NCBI GenBank assembly: GCA_003646525.1
Contig: QMKU01000114.1
Coordinates: 1-5,475 of the forward strand
From: Campylobacterota bacterium
GTDB lineage: Bacteria > Campylobacterota > Campylobacteria > Campylobacterales > Sulfurovaceae
Direction: 5' to 3'
Length of the DNA: 5,475 nucleotides
Below, piece by piece: positions 1 through 5,475 of the stretch. The notes beneath the pieces are model-generated. The model was not told the origin of the DNA. It did no database searches and was given only the letters and a program-made list of their open reading frames with translations. A program made the translations under genes and the position numbers. Position 1 is the first letter of the stretch, and every line of letters begins with the position of its first letter.

Positions 1-500
1 TCAGAAAGTACCTCTTCACCCCTCTTCATGATCGACAACAATTTATCCGAAAGATCTTCAAATTTATCTTCGAGATTATTTAGCGTCGATATTCCAGCTT
101 GGATCACAGGCATCTCTCCATCGATGGACTTAAGTCTCTTGGAGCGGTTACTTCCCCCTTCGATATTGACAAACGAGAGCCCTGTCAAGCCATACATACT
201 GATCACGCCACGCATATCTTCTTTGATCGGGATACCTTTCTTGATCTTGAGGATGATCTCTATCTCTTCGATATTCTTTGGATTGATACGAATATCACTT
301 ACTGTCCCGATGTCAACACCTTTGAGCTTCACCCCTGAATCCTTGGAGAGTCCAGAGACAGACTCTTTCATGCGGACAAGATAGAGATCAAAGTCATCTT
401 TGAAACCAGTATTGCCCAACCAAAAAGCAAAAAAGATAATACCCAGCGTAAAAAGCACCACAAAAATACCAATAATTGCATAATTAACCTTGCTATACAT
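1..500 (-). CDS. mlaD: MlaD-like MCE-domain protein, lipid ABC transporter substrate-binding subunit (partial)
   Basis: This is the membrane-anchored, lipid-binding subunit of an Mla-type ABC transporter. MCE proteins form rings in the periplasm that pass phospholipids to or from the permease. The visible 166 residues start MYSKVNYAIIGIFVV, and residues about 7-29 form one hydrophobic anchor with no signal cleavage site. The MCE domain covers about 38-115: it has the typical SVSGLSKDSGVKLKGVDIGTV segment, a string of GV/VG turns, and the closing SMYGLTGLSFVNIEGG motif. From about 135 the chain becomes polar and helical, as in the helical tail of this family. The start ATG (500-498) lies inside the end of the mlaF gene and overlaps it by eight bases (ATGTATAG), so translation is probably coupled to mlaF; no strong ribosome site is seen. 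The gene is cut by the left edge. MCE proteins of this class are commonly about 200-320 residues, so a substantial C-terminal part may be missing. The family call is firm; transport direction and substrate are inferred. Confidence 0.9.
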   Translation of the reverse strand, partial: MYSKVNYAIIGIFVVLFTLGIIFFAFWLGNTGFKDDFDLYLVRMKESVSGLSKDSGVKLKGVDIGTVSDIRINPKNIEEIEIILKIKKGIPIKEDMRGVISMYGLTGLSFVNIEGGSNRSKRLKSIDGEMPVIQAGISTLNNLEDKFEDLSDKLLSIMKRGEEVLS

Positions 501-1266
501 TCCCGTCTACTCTCATTTTAATCTTTTCACTATAATTATTTTTGAAAAACCTCTCTACAAAAGGATGGTTAGATTGTAGCACATTTTCCAATGAACCTTC
601 TGCGACGACATGCTTGTCTGCCAAAACAGAAAAACGATCGACAATAGAGTAAATAGATTCAAGATCATGTGTGATCATCACAACTGTAATCCCCAAAAGT
701 TCTCGAAGCTCTACGATCAAGGCATCAAAATTGCGTGCACCGATAGGATCTAGTCCGGAAGTTGGCTCGTCCAGAAAAAGCAGCTTGGGATCAATCGCAA
801 GTGCTCTAGCGAGTGCTGCCCTCTTGATCATGCCACCACTCAATGCAGAGGGATAGAGTCCTCCTGCACGACTCGGAAGCCCTACCATACTGATCTTTGT
901 TTTGACTATGATATCACGCATTTTTTTACTAATACTTGTATACTCTTTGAGTTGTAGTTCAATATTTTCAGCCACAGTCAATGAGGTAAAAAGAGCTCCG
1001 AATTGAAACAATATACCCCACTGATGACGAAGTGACTGTGCATCTTGGTATCTGATATCCGAAAGCTTGTGACCCAATACCCACACTTCACCGGCAGTGG
1101 GTTTGAGAAGCATGATCATCTCTTTCATTAGTAGTGTTTTGCCCGATCCACTCTCTCCAAGAATGCCATAAATATTATTTTTTTCAACAGTGAGATTGAC
1201 TTTGTCATGGATAATTGTCGAACCAAAACTCGTCACGATATCTCTAACTTCTATGATCTTCTCCAT
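493..1266 (-). CDS. mlaF: MlaF-like ABC transporter ATP-binding protein (lipid transport; IamA-type)
   Basis: This is the cytoplasmic ATPase that powers the Mla-type lipid transporter together with the MlaE permease next to it. All nucleotide-binding motifs are intact in the 257 residues: Walker A GESGSGKT (37-44), Q-loop FQ (87-88), signature LSGGM (142-146), Walker B KLLFLDEP (161-168), D-loop SGLD (170-173) and switch histidine H200 in MITHD. The LSGGMxKRAALARA form of the signature region is characteristic of the MlaF/Mkl/Ttg2A branch. I chose ATG 1266, giving MEKIIEVRD, because it overlaps the mlaE stop in the classic TGATG arrangement and has a G-rich stretch (GTGGGG) six bases upstream. 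An in-frame GTG at 1278 would add MGYL but uses that G-rich stretch as its own start. The 3' end overlaps mlaD by eight bases. The Campylobacter homologue is known as iamA (invasion-associated marker), from memory. Family and role are highly certain. Confidence 0.95.
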   Translation of the reverse strand: MEKIIEVRDIVTSFGSTIIHDKVNLTVEKNNIYGILGESGSGKTLLMKEMIMLLKPTAGEVWVLGHKLSDIRYQDAQSLRHQWGILFQFGALFTSLTVAENIELQLKEYTSISKKMRDIIVKTKISMVGLPSRAGGLYPSALSGGMIKRAALARALAIDPKLLFLDEPTSGLDPIGARNFDALIVELRELLGITVVMITHDLESIYSIVDRFSVLADKHVVAEGSLENVLQSNHPFVERFFKNNYSEKIKMRVDGNV

Positions 1267-2372
1267 CAGATACCCCACTCTGTCAATATGATCGAAAAAA
1301 ATGCATCACAAAAAATCACAAAAAATATAGAGTTAACAACACTAGCTGTAGTTTGGTATCCGATACTTTCGGTATCATCAGTCACTTGCAAGCCCCTAAA
1401 GCATCCAATCATAGCAATTAGTATAGCAAAAAATGGACCTTTAATAATCCCTATCCAAAAATGTTTCACACTCAAAACCTCTTGCAAGCGATCCAAAAAT
1501 TGTGTATAAGATATATTTAGTTCCAAGCTTGCGGCAAACATACTACCCATAATGCCTAAAATATCCGCAAAAAATATCAACAATGGCATTGCGATCATCA
1601 GTGCCAACATCCGAGGCAAAACGAGGAAATAGTAGGGATCAAATCCCATCGTACGCATCGCTGAGATCTCTTCTGTGATCTTCATGGCTCCGATCTGTGC
1701 CGTATAGGCAGAGCCACTGCGACCTGCTACAACTATGGCAGTGATAAGTGGAGCAAGCTCTCTAGTGATAGAAACGCCTGCCAAATCTACAATAAATATA
1801 TCCGCACCAAATCTTGCCAACTCTACCGCACTTTGATAAGAGATCACCATACCAACTAGAAATGAAGTCAGAGAGATGATCAAAAGAGCATTTAAGCCAG
1901 ATCGTTCTATGTGATAGATAATCTCCTTGTATCTAATATTTGCTGGATGTGTGAAATAGCGTAAAAATGCAACAAAAAGATACCCAGTAAAATCAAGAAA
2001 TTTTAGAAACTCCTCGTAACCCGAAACAACAAACTTTCCTATATGGTAGAGATGCCCTTCTGTTTGGACGGGTACCAGCTCTTTTACTCTATTTTTCAAG
2101 AGAAGATGATACATGCGCTCCTGCTCTTTGGAATAACCTACTACCCTTACTTTGCAACAAGCTTTGAACTTCTCGTAATATATCATAAAAAGCAATATAC
2201 CAGAAGTATCAAAATTTTCCATCTCAGAAAAGTCCCAAGTGATAGGCTTATCAGGTGATATTTTTTGGAGTATTTTATGGATATCTGGCTCATTATAAAG
2301 TGTCCACTCTCCCATGGAGTAAATGTTAATTTGATCTAAGTGCTCTTCGATCCGAAGGTAGGGTGTATTCAT
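1266..2372 (-). CDS. mlaE: MlaE-family lipid ABC transporter permease with N-terminal STAS domain (IamB-type)
   Basis: This is the inner-membrane permease of the Mla-type lipid transporter. Residues 1 to about 115 form a STAS domain with the FDTSG loop (D55-T56-S57-G58), where STAS proteins often carry a phosphorylatable Ser/Thr. From about 120 to 368 follows the MlaE (DUF140) permease: amphipathic lead-in helix, hydrophobic segments near 159-181, 205-217, 247-283, 306-325 and 345-365. It includes the family core SITRELAPLITAIVVAGRSG, then AQIGAMKITEEISAMRTMGFDP, the cytoplasmic coupling segment that contacts the ATPase, and a conserved C-terminal GCFRGLQ. In E. coli the STAS partner is a separate protein, MlaB; here it is fused. 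I chose ATG 2372 (368 aa) because MNTPYLRIEEHLDQINIYSMGEWTL begins like other STAS-MlaE proteins. An in-frame GTG at 2420 would add 16 residues, but that extension would run across both candidate promoters. No clear ribosome site precedes either start. The stop overlaps the mlaF start by one base. Confidence 0.92.
   Translation of the reverse strand: MNTPYLRIEEHLDQINIYSMGEWTLYNEPDIHKILQKISPDKPITWDFSEMENFDTSGILLFMIYYEKFKACCKVRVVGYSKEQERMYHLLLKNRVKELVPVQTEGHLYHIGKFVVSGYEEFLKFLDFTGYLFVAFLRYFTHPANIRYKEIIYHIERSGLNALLIISLTSFLVGMVISYQSAVELARFGADIFIVDLAGVSITRELAPLITAIVVAGRSGSAYTAQIGAMKITEEISAMRTMGFDPYYFLVLPRMLALMIAMPLLIFFADILGIMGSMFAASLELNISYTQFLDRLQEVLSVKHFWIGIIKGPFFAILIAMIGCFRGLQVTDDTESIGYQTTASVVNSIFFVIFCDAFFSIILTEWGI
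1273..1278 (-). promoter_or_regulatory. Probable ribosome binding site of mlaF (decides the start)
   Basis: GTGGGG on the minus strand lies six bases before ATG 1266 and can pair, with wobble, with the 3' end of 16S rRNA. It sits inside the last codons of mlaE. It favours the ATG at 1266 over the in-frame GTG at 1278, whose own first codon would be part of this site. It is not a perfect Shine-Dalgarno sequence, so the call is moderate. Confidence 0.4.
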
Positions 2373-2379
2373 AAGAGAA

Positions 2380-2385
2380 ATTATA
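2380..2385 (-). promoter_or_regulatory. Candidate -10 box for the mlaE-mlaF-mlaD operon
   Basis: A perfect TATAAT reads leftwards here, in the context GATATAATTTCTC. No convincing -35 is seen, which is normal for housekeeping promoters in Campylobacterota. Its expected transcription start (about 2372-2374) would fall on or next to the ATG at 2372, so a transcript from here would be leaderless or nearly so. A second, weaker box (TATTAT at about 2410-2415, minus strand) would give a leader of about 30 bases instead. Which one is used cannot be told from sequence. Confidence 0.4.
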
Positions 2386-2408
2386 TCTAAGAAGCCTGTG
2401 AAATAGTG

Positions 2409-2414
2409 TATAAT
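2409..2414 (+). promoter_or_regulatory. Candidate -10 box for speA-cysE
   Basis: A perfect TATAAT reads rightwards in the context AGTGTATAATACGC, preceded directly by TG. Its expected transcription start near 2421 gives speA a leader of about 55 bases that contains a small hairpin and the ribosome site. No -35 hexamer is recognisable 16-18 bases upstream. The box lies only about 24 bases from the oppositely oriented TATAAT of mlaE, so the two RNA polymerase footprints would overlap. Confidence 0.5.
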
Positions 2415-2422
2415 ACGCACTA

Positions 2423-2449
2423 AGGCTATCCCAAGGATATAAACAGCCT
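2423..2449 (+). other. Possible bulged hairpin in the speA 5' leader
   Basis: AGGC (2423-2426) can pair with GCCT (2446-2449), and directly inside it TATCC (2427-2431) pairs with GGATA (2435-2439) around a CAA loop, leaving a six-base bulge on the 3' side. This makes nine pairs in all. It sits just downstream of the predicted speA transcription start and about 15 bases before the ribosome site. It has no following T-run, so it is not an obvious terminator. Chance occurrence is quite possible in 50 bases. Confidence 0.3.
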
Positions 2450-2464
2450 AATAAGCACAGTAGT

Positions 2465-2470
2465 AAGGAG
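2465..2470 (+). promoter_or_regulatory. Ribosome binding site of speA (decides the start)
   Basis: AAGGAG is a near-perfect Shine-Dalgarno sequence, five bases before ATG 2476. An in-frame GTG at 2470 shares its first base with this site and so cannot be the start it serves. The protein therefore begins MLNFGLDIW rather than two residues earlier. Confidence 0.85.
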
Positions 2471-2475
2471 TGATA

Positions 2476-4338
2476 ATGTTAAATTTTGGACTAGATATAT
2501 GGGATGATGGGAACTTCGTAATCGAAGAGGGCAAAATAGCCCTCAATCATGCCAAGCACCCTTCACTGCTGGATATCACAAAAGATATCCGAGAAAGGGG
2601 ATATAAAGGACCTCTTTTACTACGCTTTCCTCATCTGATCAAAAAGCAGATCTCAACACTCTTTGAAGCCTTTAATTCTGCCATAAAAGAGTTTGAGTAT
2701 CAGGGTAAATTTTATGCCGTTTTTCCTCTCAAAGTCAATCAATATCCAAATTTCATACACTCCTTGATGCATGTCGCCTCCCCATACGGCTATGGATTAG
2801 AGGCAGGCAGTAAGGCAGAACTGATCATCGCGATCTCTGAGACACCTATGGGTGCTCCTATCACGGTCAATGGATTCAAAGACAAAGAGATGATCTCGCT
2901 CAGCTTTATCGCTGCAAAAATGGGACACAACATCACTATTACAATCGAAGGCTTGGGCGAATTACAAACGATCATCGAAGTCAATAGCGAATTTAGTAAA
3001 ACAAGTCGCACCCCCATCGCTCCCAAGATCGGTGTACGCATCCGCCTGCATAGCCCTGGTATTGGTATCTGGGCAAAGAGTGGCGGATACAGCTCAAAGT
3101 TTGGCTTGACCTCTACAGAATTGCTCGAAGCTTTTGAGTTGATGCAACAACACCATCTACTCGATCATCTTTTTATGGTGCATTTTCATATCGGCTCACA
3201 GATGAGTGAGATTGCCCCTCTCAAAAAAGCACTGCGCGAAGCAGGCAATATCTATGCTGATCTCAAAAACCGTGGAGCAACTGCCCTCTCTGCGATCAAT
3301 ATAGGAGGTGGACTAGCTGTAGAATACGCTCAGCATGCTCATGCACAAGAGAGAAACTATTCACTCAAAGAGTTTGCCAACGATGTCGTTTTCCTGATGC
3401 AAGAGATCTCCAAAAATAAGGGAGTAGAAGCACCTGACATCTTCACCGAATCGGGTCGCTATATCGCAGCAAATCACTCTGTATTGATCGCTCCTGTGCT
3501 AGAACTTTTTTCACAAGAGTATCATCAAAAAAGTCTCCGTACAAAAGAGAACAATCCTCCCCTCGTCCAAGAGCTCTATGATCTTCTCGATACGATCAAT
3601 CGAAATAATGCGCGCGAATACCTTCATGACGCACTCGATCATATGGAATCTTTGCTAATACTCTTTGATCTGGGGTATATTGATCTTGAAGACCGATCCA
3701 ATACAGAAATTCTAACTAACCTCATCATTAAAAAGGCCATATTTCTACTCAAAGACGAAGATACAGATGAGCTCAAACAGCTACAGAACCGTATTCAGGA
3801 AAAGTATCTTGTTAACTTCTCCACTTTCAAATCTCTTCCTGATTTTTGGGGCTTGTCACAACACTTCCCTATCATGCCTTTAGATCGGCTTGATATAAAG
3901 CCTGCATTACCAGCAAGTTTGTGGGATATCACTTGTGACAGTGATGGTGAGATCGGATTTGATCCAAACTCACCACTCTATCTGCATGATATCGATGTCA
4001 CAAAGGATGAGTATTTTTTAGGTTTTTTTCTGACAGGAGCCTATCAAGAAATACTCGGAATGGAACACAATCTTTTCACACATCCCACAGAGGTGATCAT
4101 CAATTTTGACGAAGAGGGAAATATGCACCTCGATGATCTCATAGAGGCGCAGAGCTTGATGGATATCCTAGATGATCTGGACTACGATACTAGCAAAATA
4201 GACAAGTCCCTCAAACAAAAAATCGAAGAGTCTATACACATAGATGAGGAAGAAAAAACCGTACTTCTCAGTAAGCTTTATCTATATTTAAGCGAAAATA
4301 GCTATCTTAAGACTATACAAGCAAATAATGACTTATAA
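2476..4338 (+). CDS. speA: Biosynthetic arginine decarboxylase
   Basis: This PLP-dependent enzyme converts L-arginine to agmatine and CO2, the entry to putrescine and spermidine synthesis. It is a fold-III (alanine-racemase-type) decarboxylase of 620 residues, within the family's usual range of about 610-660. The N-terminal barrel carries the Schiff-base lysine K86 in FPLKVNQYPN, the HFHIGSQ motif (236-242, H237 expected to stack on the PLP ring), the phosphate-binding glycine loop NIGGGL (275-280) and ESGR (325-328). A helical insertion typical of SpeA spans roughly 345-450. The C-terminal beta domain has WDITCDSDG (483-491), whose C487 is the expected catalytic cysteine, and GAYQE (521-525). 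An acidic, helical tail follows from about 550. The segment after GAYQEILG reads HNLFTHPTEV where the E. coli type has HNLFGDT. All key residues are present, so activity is expected. The gene is 31 bases upstream of cysE and has its own candidate promoter at 2409. It shares the intergenic region with mlaE in divergent orientation. Confidence 0.96.
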   Translation: MLNFGLDIWDDGNFVIEEGKIALNHAKHPSLLDITKDIRERGYKGPLLLRFPHLIKKQISTLFEAFNSAIKEFEYQGKFYAVFPLKVNQYPNFIHSLMHVASPYGYGLEAGSKAELIIAISETPMGAPITVNGFKDKEMISLSFIAAKMGHNITITIEGLGELQTIIEVNSEFSKTSRTPIAPKIGVRIRLHSPGIGIWAKSGGYSSKFGLTSTELLEAFELMQQHHLLDHLFMVHFHIGSQMSEIAPLKKALREAGNIYADLKNRGATALSAINIGGGLAVEYAQHAHAQERNYSLKEFANDVVFLMQEISKNKGVEAPDIFTESGRYIAANHSVLIAPVLELFSQEYHQKSLRTKENNPPLVQELYDLLDTINRNNAREYLHDALDHMESLLILFDLGYIDLEDRSNTEILTNLIIKKAIFLLKDEDTDELKQLQNRIQEKYLVNFSTFKSLPDFWGLSQHFPIMPLDRLDIKPALPASLWDITCDSDGEIGFDPNSPLYLHDIDVTKDEYFLGFFLTGAYQEILGMEHNLFTHPTEVIINFDEEGNMHLDDLIEAQSLMDILDDLDYDTSKIDKSLKQKIEESIHIDEEEKTVLLSKLYLYLSENSYLKTIQANNDL

Positions 4339-4369
4339 ATATTATAACTATAGTAATTAAGGAACTATC

Positions 4370-5071
4370 ATGACACTTTATGGTTATGTCAAAGAAGATT
4401 TTCTCAATGTTAAGCGCAATGACCCTGCCCTACACTCAACCTTTGAACTCTTTTTCAACTATCCAGGTCTATGGGCAATGTTTTTTCATCGTCACTCTCA
4501 TTGGCTTTACAATAAAGGATTGCGTTTTTTGCCTCGTTTCATATCAGGAATTGGGCAGTTTCTCACCACGATTGATATTCATCCTGCTGCACAAATAGGC
4601 AGGCGTGTTTTTATCGATCACGGTGTGGGTGTAGTCATTGGGGAGACAACGGTCATCGGTGATGATGTCGTCATCTATCAGCAAGTCACACTCGGTGGCG
4701 TGAGTCTCACACAGGGCAAACGCCACCCTACTATCGAAAACAATGTCGTACTCGGTGCAGGATCCAAGATCCTTGGTAACATTACTTTGGGGAAAAATTC
4801 CAAAGTAGGTGCCAACTCTGTTGTCGTCAAGAATGTCCCTCCCGACTCTACTGCCATCGGCATCCCTGCCCGTGTAATAAAAAGAGGCTTTGACAAAACA
4901 CCACTCAGTCACAACAAAATCCCAGATATCAACAAAGAGATCTTTGAATACTTAGTCAAGCGCCTTGCCGTACTCGAACATGCTGTCAAGACAGGCGATA
5001 CTCTCTCGATGGAAAAAGAGGATCATGAACTCTCTGAAGTTTATGATGCGTTTATTAAGTCCATGGACTAA
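4370..5071 (+). CDS. cysE: Serine O-acetyltransferase
   Basis: This enzyme transfers an acetyl group from acetyl-CoA to L-serine to give O-acetylserine, the first step of cysteine synthesis in the cytoplasm. The 233-residue protein is the short form of the family: a small helical N-terminal part (about 1-65), then the left-handed beta-helix of hexapeptide repeats (about 68-168). D83-H84 in FIDHGVGVVIGET and R118-H119 in GKRHPTI match the catalytic and serine-binding residues (E. coli H158 and H193). GIPARVI (164-170) closes the beta-helix as usual. A polar helical tail of about 60 residues follows and ends KSMD, without the C-terminal isoleucine that docks into cysteine synthase in classical CysE. 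The start is supported by AAGGA (4359-4363), six bases before ATG 4370. The gap to speA is 31 bases with no terminator, so the two are probably one operon. Their enzymes are not directly linked in a pathway. Confidence 0.95.
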   Translation: MTLYGYVKEDFLNVKRNDPALHSTFELFFNYPGLWAMFFHRHSHWLYNKGLRFLPRFISGIGQFLTTIDIHPAAQIGRRVFIDHGVGVVIGETTVIGDDVVIYQQVTLGGVSLTQGKRHPTIENNVVLGAGSKILGNITLGKNSKVGANSVVVKNVPPDSTAIGIPARVIKRGFDKTPLSHNKIPDINKEIFEYLVKRLAVLEHAVKTGDTLSMEKEDHELSEVYDAFIKSMD

Positions 5072-5088
5072 GATAATATAATTATCTT
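5070..5088. repeat. AT-rich inverted repeat overlapping the cysE stop
   Basis: AAGATAAT and ATTATCTT form a perfect eight-base inverted repeat around an ATA loop, overlapping the last two bases of the cysE TAA stop. The stem has a single G-C pair and is not followed by a T-run, so it is a poor intrinsic terminator. It could be a weak transcript end or a chance product of the AT-rich gap. Confidence 0.3.
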
Positions 5089-5123
5089 CAATCTAATTAG
5101 TATAAATCAATTCTTTTTAAAGA

Positions 5124-5137
5124 TATAATAATATAAT
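5124..5137 (+). promoter_or_regulatory. Tandem -10 boxes upstream of the hemerythrin-like gene
   Basis: Two perfect TATAAT hexamers lie at 5124-5129 and 5132-5137, after a T-rich stretch (TTCTTTTT, 5111-5118). This resembles a housekeeping promoter of Campylobacterota, where a T-rich upstream region replaces a -35 box. Transcription would start at about 5136-5144, leaving a leader of about 15-23 bases with the ribosome site. In DNA this AT-rich one TATAAT can arise by chance, but two in a short gap before a gene is suggestive. Confidence 0.5.
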
Positions 5138-5158
5138 CAATAAAAAAGGATGTGGATT

Positions 5159-5475
5159 ATGTTTAAATCTTTATTTTCATCAAAAAATCAAAAGCTTGTA
5201 AAAAAATGGCAGAAAGAGCATGAGGCAATTGTTGTATTGGCTCATAAAATTATCGCCTCATATTCAAAAAATAATCATGATGCTGCAAAAAAAGAGTTGA
5301 AGGCACTGAATAGTCTAGCTGTAGATCACTTAATGAATGAAGATATCGAGTTCTATAGACTACTAAAAGATCATAAAAGATTGAATGACGAAACAGAAGT
5401 AATGGTTAAAGAGTTTACGACGACATTTAAAGGTACCAAGATTGCTTTGATGAACTTTTTAACAAAATATTCAAA
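5159..5475 (+). CDS. Hemerythrin-like (HHE-domain) helical protein (partial)
   Basis: The visible 105 residues are all-helical, with no signal peptide or membrane segment, so the protein is probably cytoplasmic. The pattern fits the hemerythrin/HHE cation-binding fold. Helix one carries H21 in KEHEAIVVLAHKI (with H29 one turn-pair later), and helix two carries H57 and E61 in DHLMNEDIEFYRLL, matching the family's HxxxE iron-ligand step. A third helix begins near 77. The remaining ligands would lie in the missing C-terminal part beyond the right edge. Such proteins bind a di-iron centre and serve in oxygen or redox sensing, iron handling or damage repair; which applies here is unknown. The start ATG 5159 has AAGGA (5146-5150) eight bases upstream and two candidate -10 boxes before that, so it is likely transcribed separately from cysE. 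Its richness in Lys, Ile and Asn reflects AT-rich coding. The fold could also be another four-helix family; the call rests on motif spacing only. Confidence 0.65.
   Translation, partial: MFKSLFSSKNQKLVKKWQKEHEAIVVLAHKIIASYSKNNHDAAKKELKALNSLAVDHLMNEDIEFYRLLKDHKRLNDETEVMVKEFTTTFKGTKIALMNFLTKYS

Noticed and set aside
28..384. Open frame of 118 codons on the plus strand opposite mlaD
   Set aside because: It is antisense to a clear MCE-domain coding region; its product is low-complexity Ser/Leu/Ile-rich with no recognisable domain and no ribosome site.
1207..1509. Open frame of 100 codons on the plus strand across the mlaF-mlaE junction
   Set aside because: It lies opposite two conserved ABC transporter genes and shows no domain or promoter.
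4339..4369. Separate promoter for cysE in the gap after speA
   Set aside because: The gap has AT-rich, TATA-like words, but none is a perfect -10 box, and a spacing of 31 bases fits co-transcription better.
4544..4912. Open frames on the minus strand opposite cysE (122 and 72 codons)
   Set aside because: They mirror the conserved beta-helix region of cysE; products resemble nothing known and have no ribosome site.
5070..5088. Intrinsic terminator after cysE
   Set aside because: The inverted repeat is perfect but almost entirely A-T with one G-C pair, and no T-run follows; it is kept only as an inverted repeat.
1..5475. Mobile element, CRISPR array, tRNA or rRNA gene, phage or defence system
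   Set aside because: I found no transposase, terminal repeats, regularly spaced repeats, tRNA-like cloverleaf or defence-type domain; the window is filled with housekeeping and transport genes.

Overview
The window looks like ordinary chromosomal DNA from a member of the Campylobacterota (epsilonproteobacteria; a Sulfurimonas-, Sulfurovum- or Campylobacter-like organism). This is inferred from four things: AT-leaning composition with many TATAAT boxes lacking a clear -35 element; an MlaE permease with an N-terminal STAS domain, beside an MlaF ATPase and an MCE protein (the IamA/IamB-type locus of Campylobacter, recalled from memory); the adjacent pair speA-cysE, which I recall as also adjacent in Campylobacter jejuni; and a small hemerythrin-like protein of a kind common in this group. 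Genus cannot be decided from the sequence alone.

Left half (1-2372, minus strand): a tightly packed operon reading leftwards, STAS-MlaE permease -> MlaF ATPase -> MlaD (MCE) substrate-binding subunit. Neighbouring genes overlap by 1 and 8 bases. Together they encode an inner-membrane ABC lipid transporter of the Mla type, which handles phospholipid traffic between inner and outer membranes. The mlaD gene runs off the left edge, so its C-terminus and any later genes (such as a periplasmic carrier) are not visible.

Centre (2373-2475): a divergent intergenic region of about 100 bases. It carries a perfect TATAAT on each strand and a small bulged hairpin in the probable 5' leader of speA.

Right half (2476-5475, plus strand): speA (biosynthetic arginine decarboxylase, making agmatine for polyamine synthesis) and, 31 bases later, cysE (serine acetyltransferase, first step of cysteine synthesis). 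They are probably co-transcribed. After an AT-rich gap of 87 bases with tandem TATAAT boxes, a separate small gene encodes a hemerythrin-like four-helix protein, cut by the right edge.

Every gene belongs to a known family. I see no mobile element, CRISPR array, RNA gene, phage remnant or new multi-gene system here. The points worth a second look are small: the STAS-permease fusion, the compact divergent promoter with an uncertain mlaE start, the speA leader hairpin, the CysE tail without the usual terminal isoleucine, and the hemerythrin-like gene.
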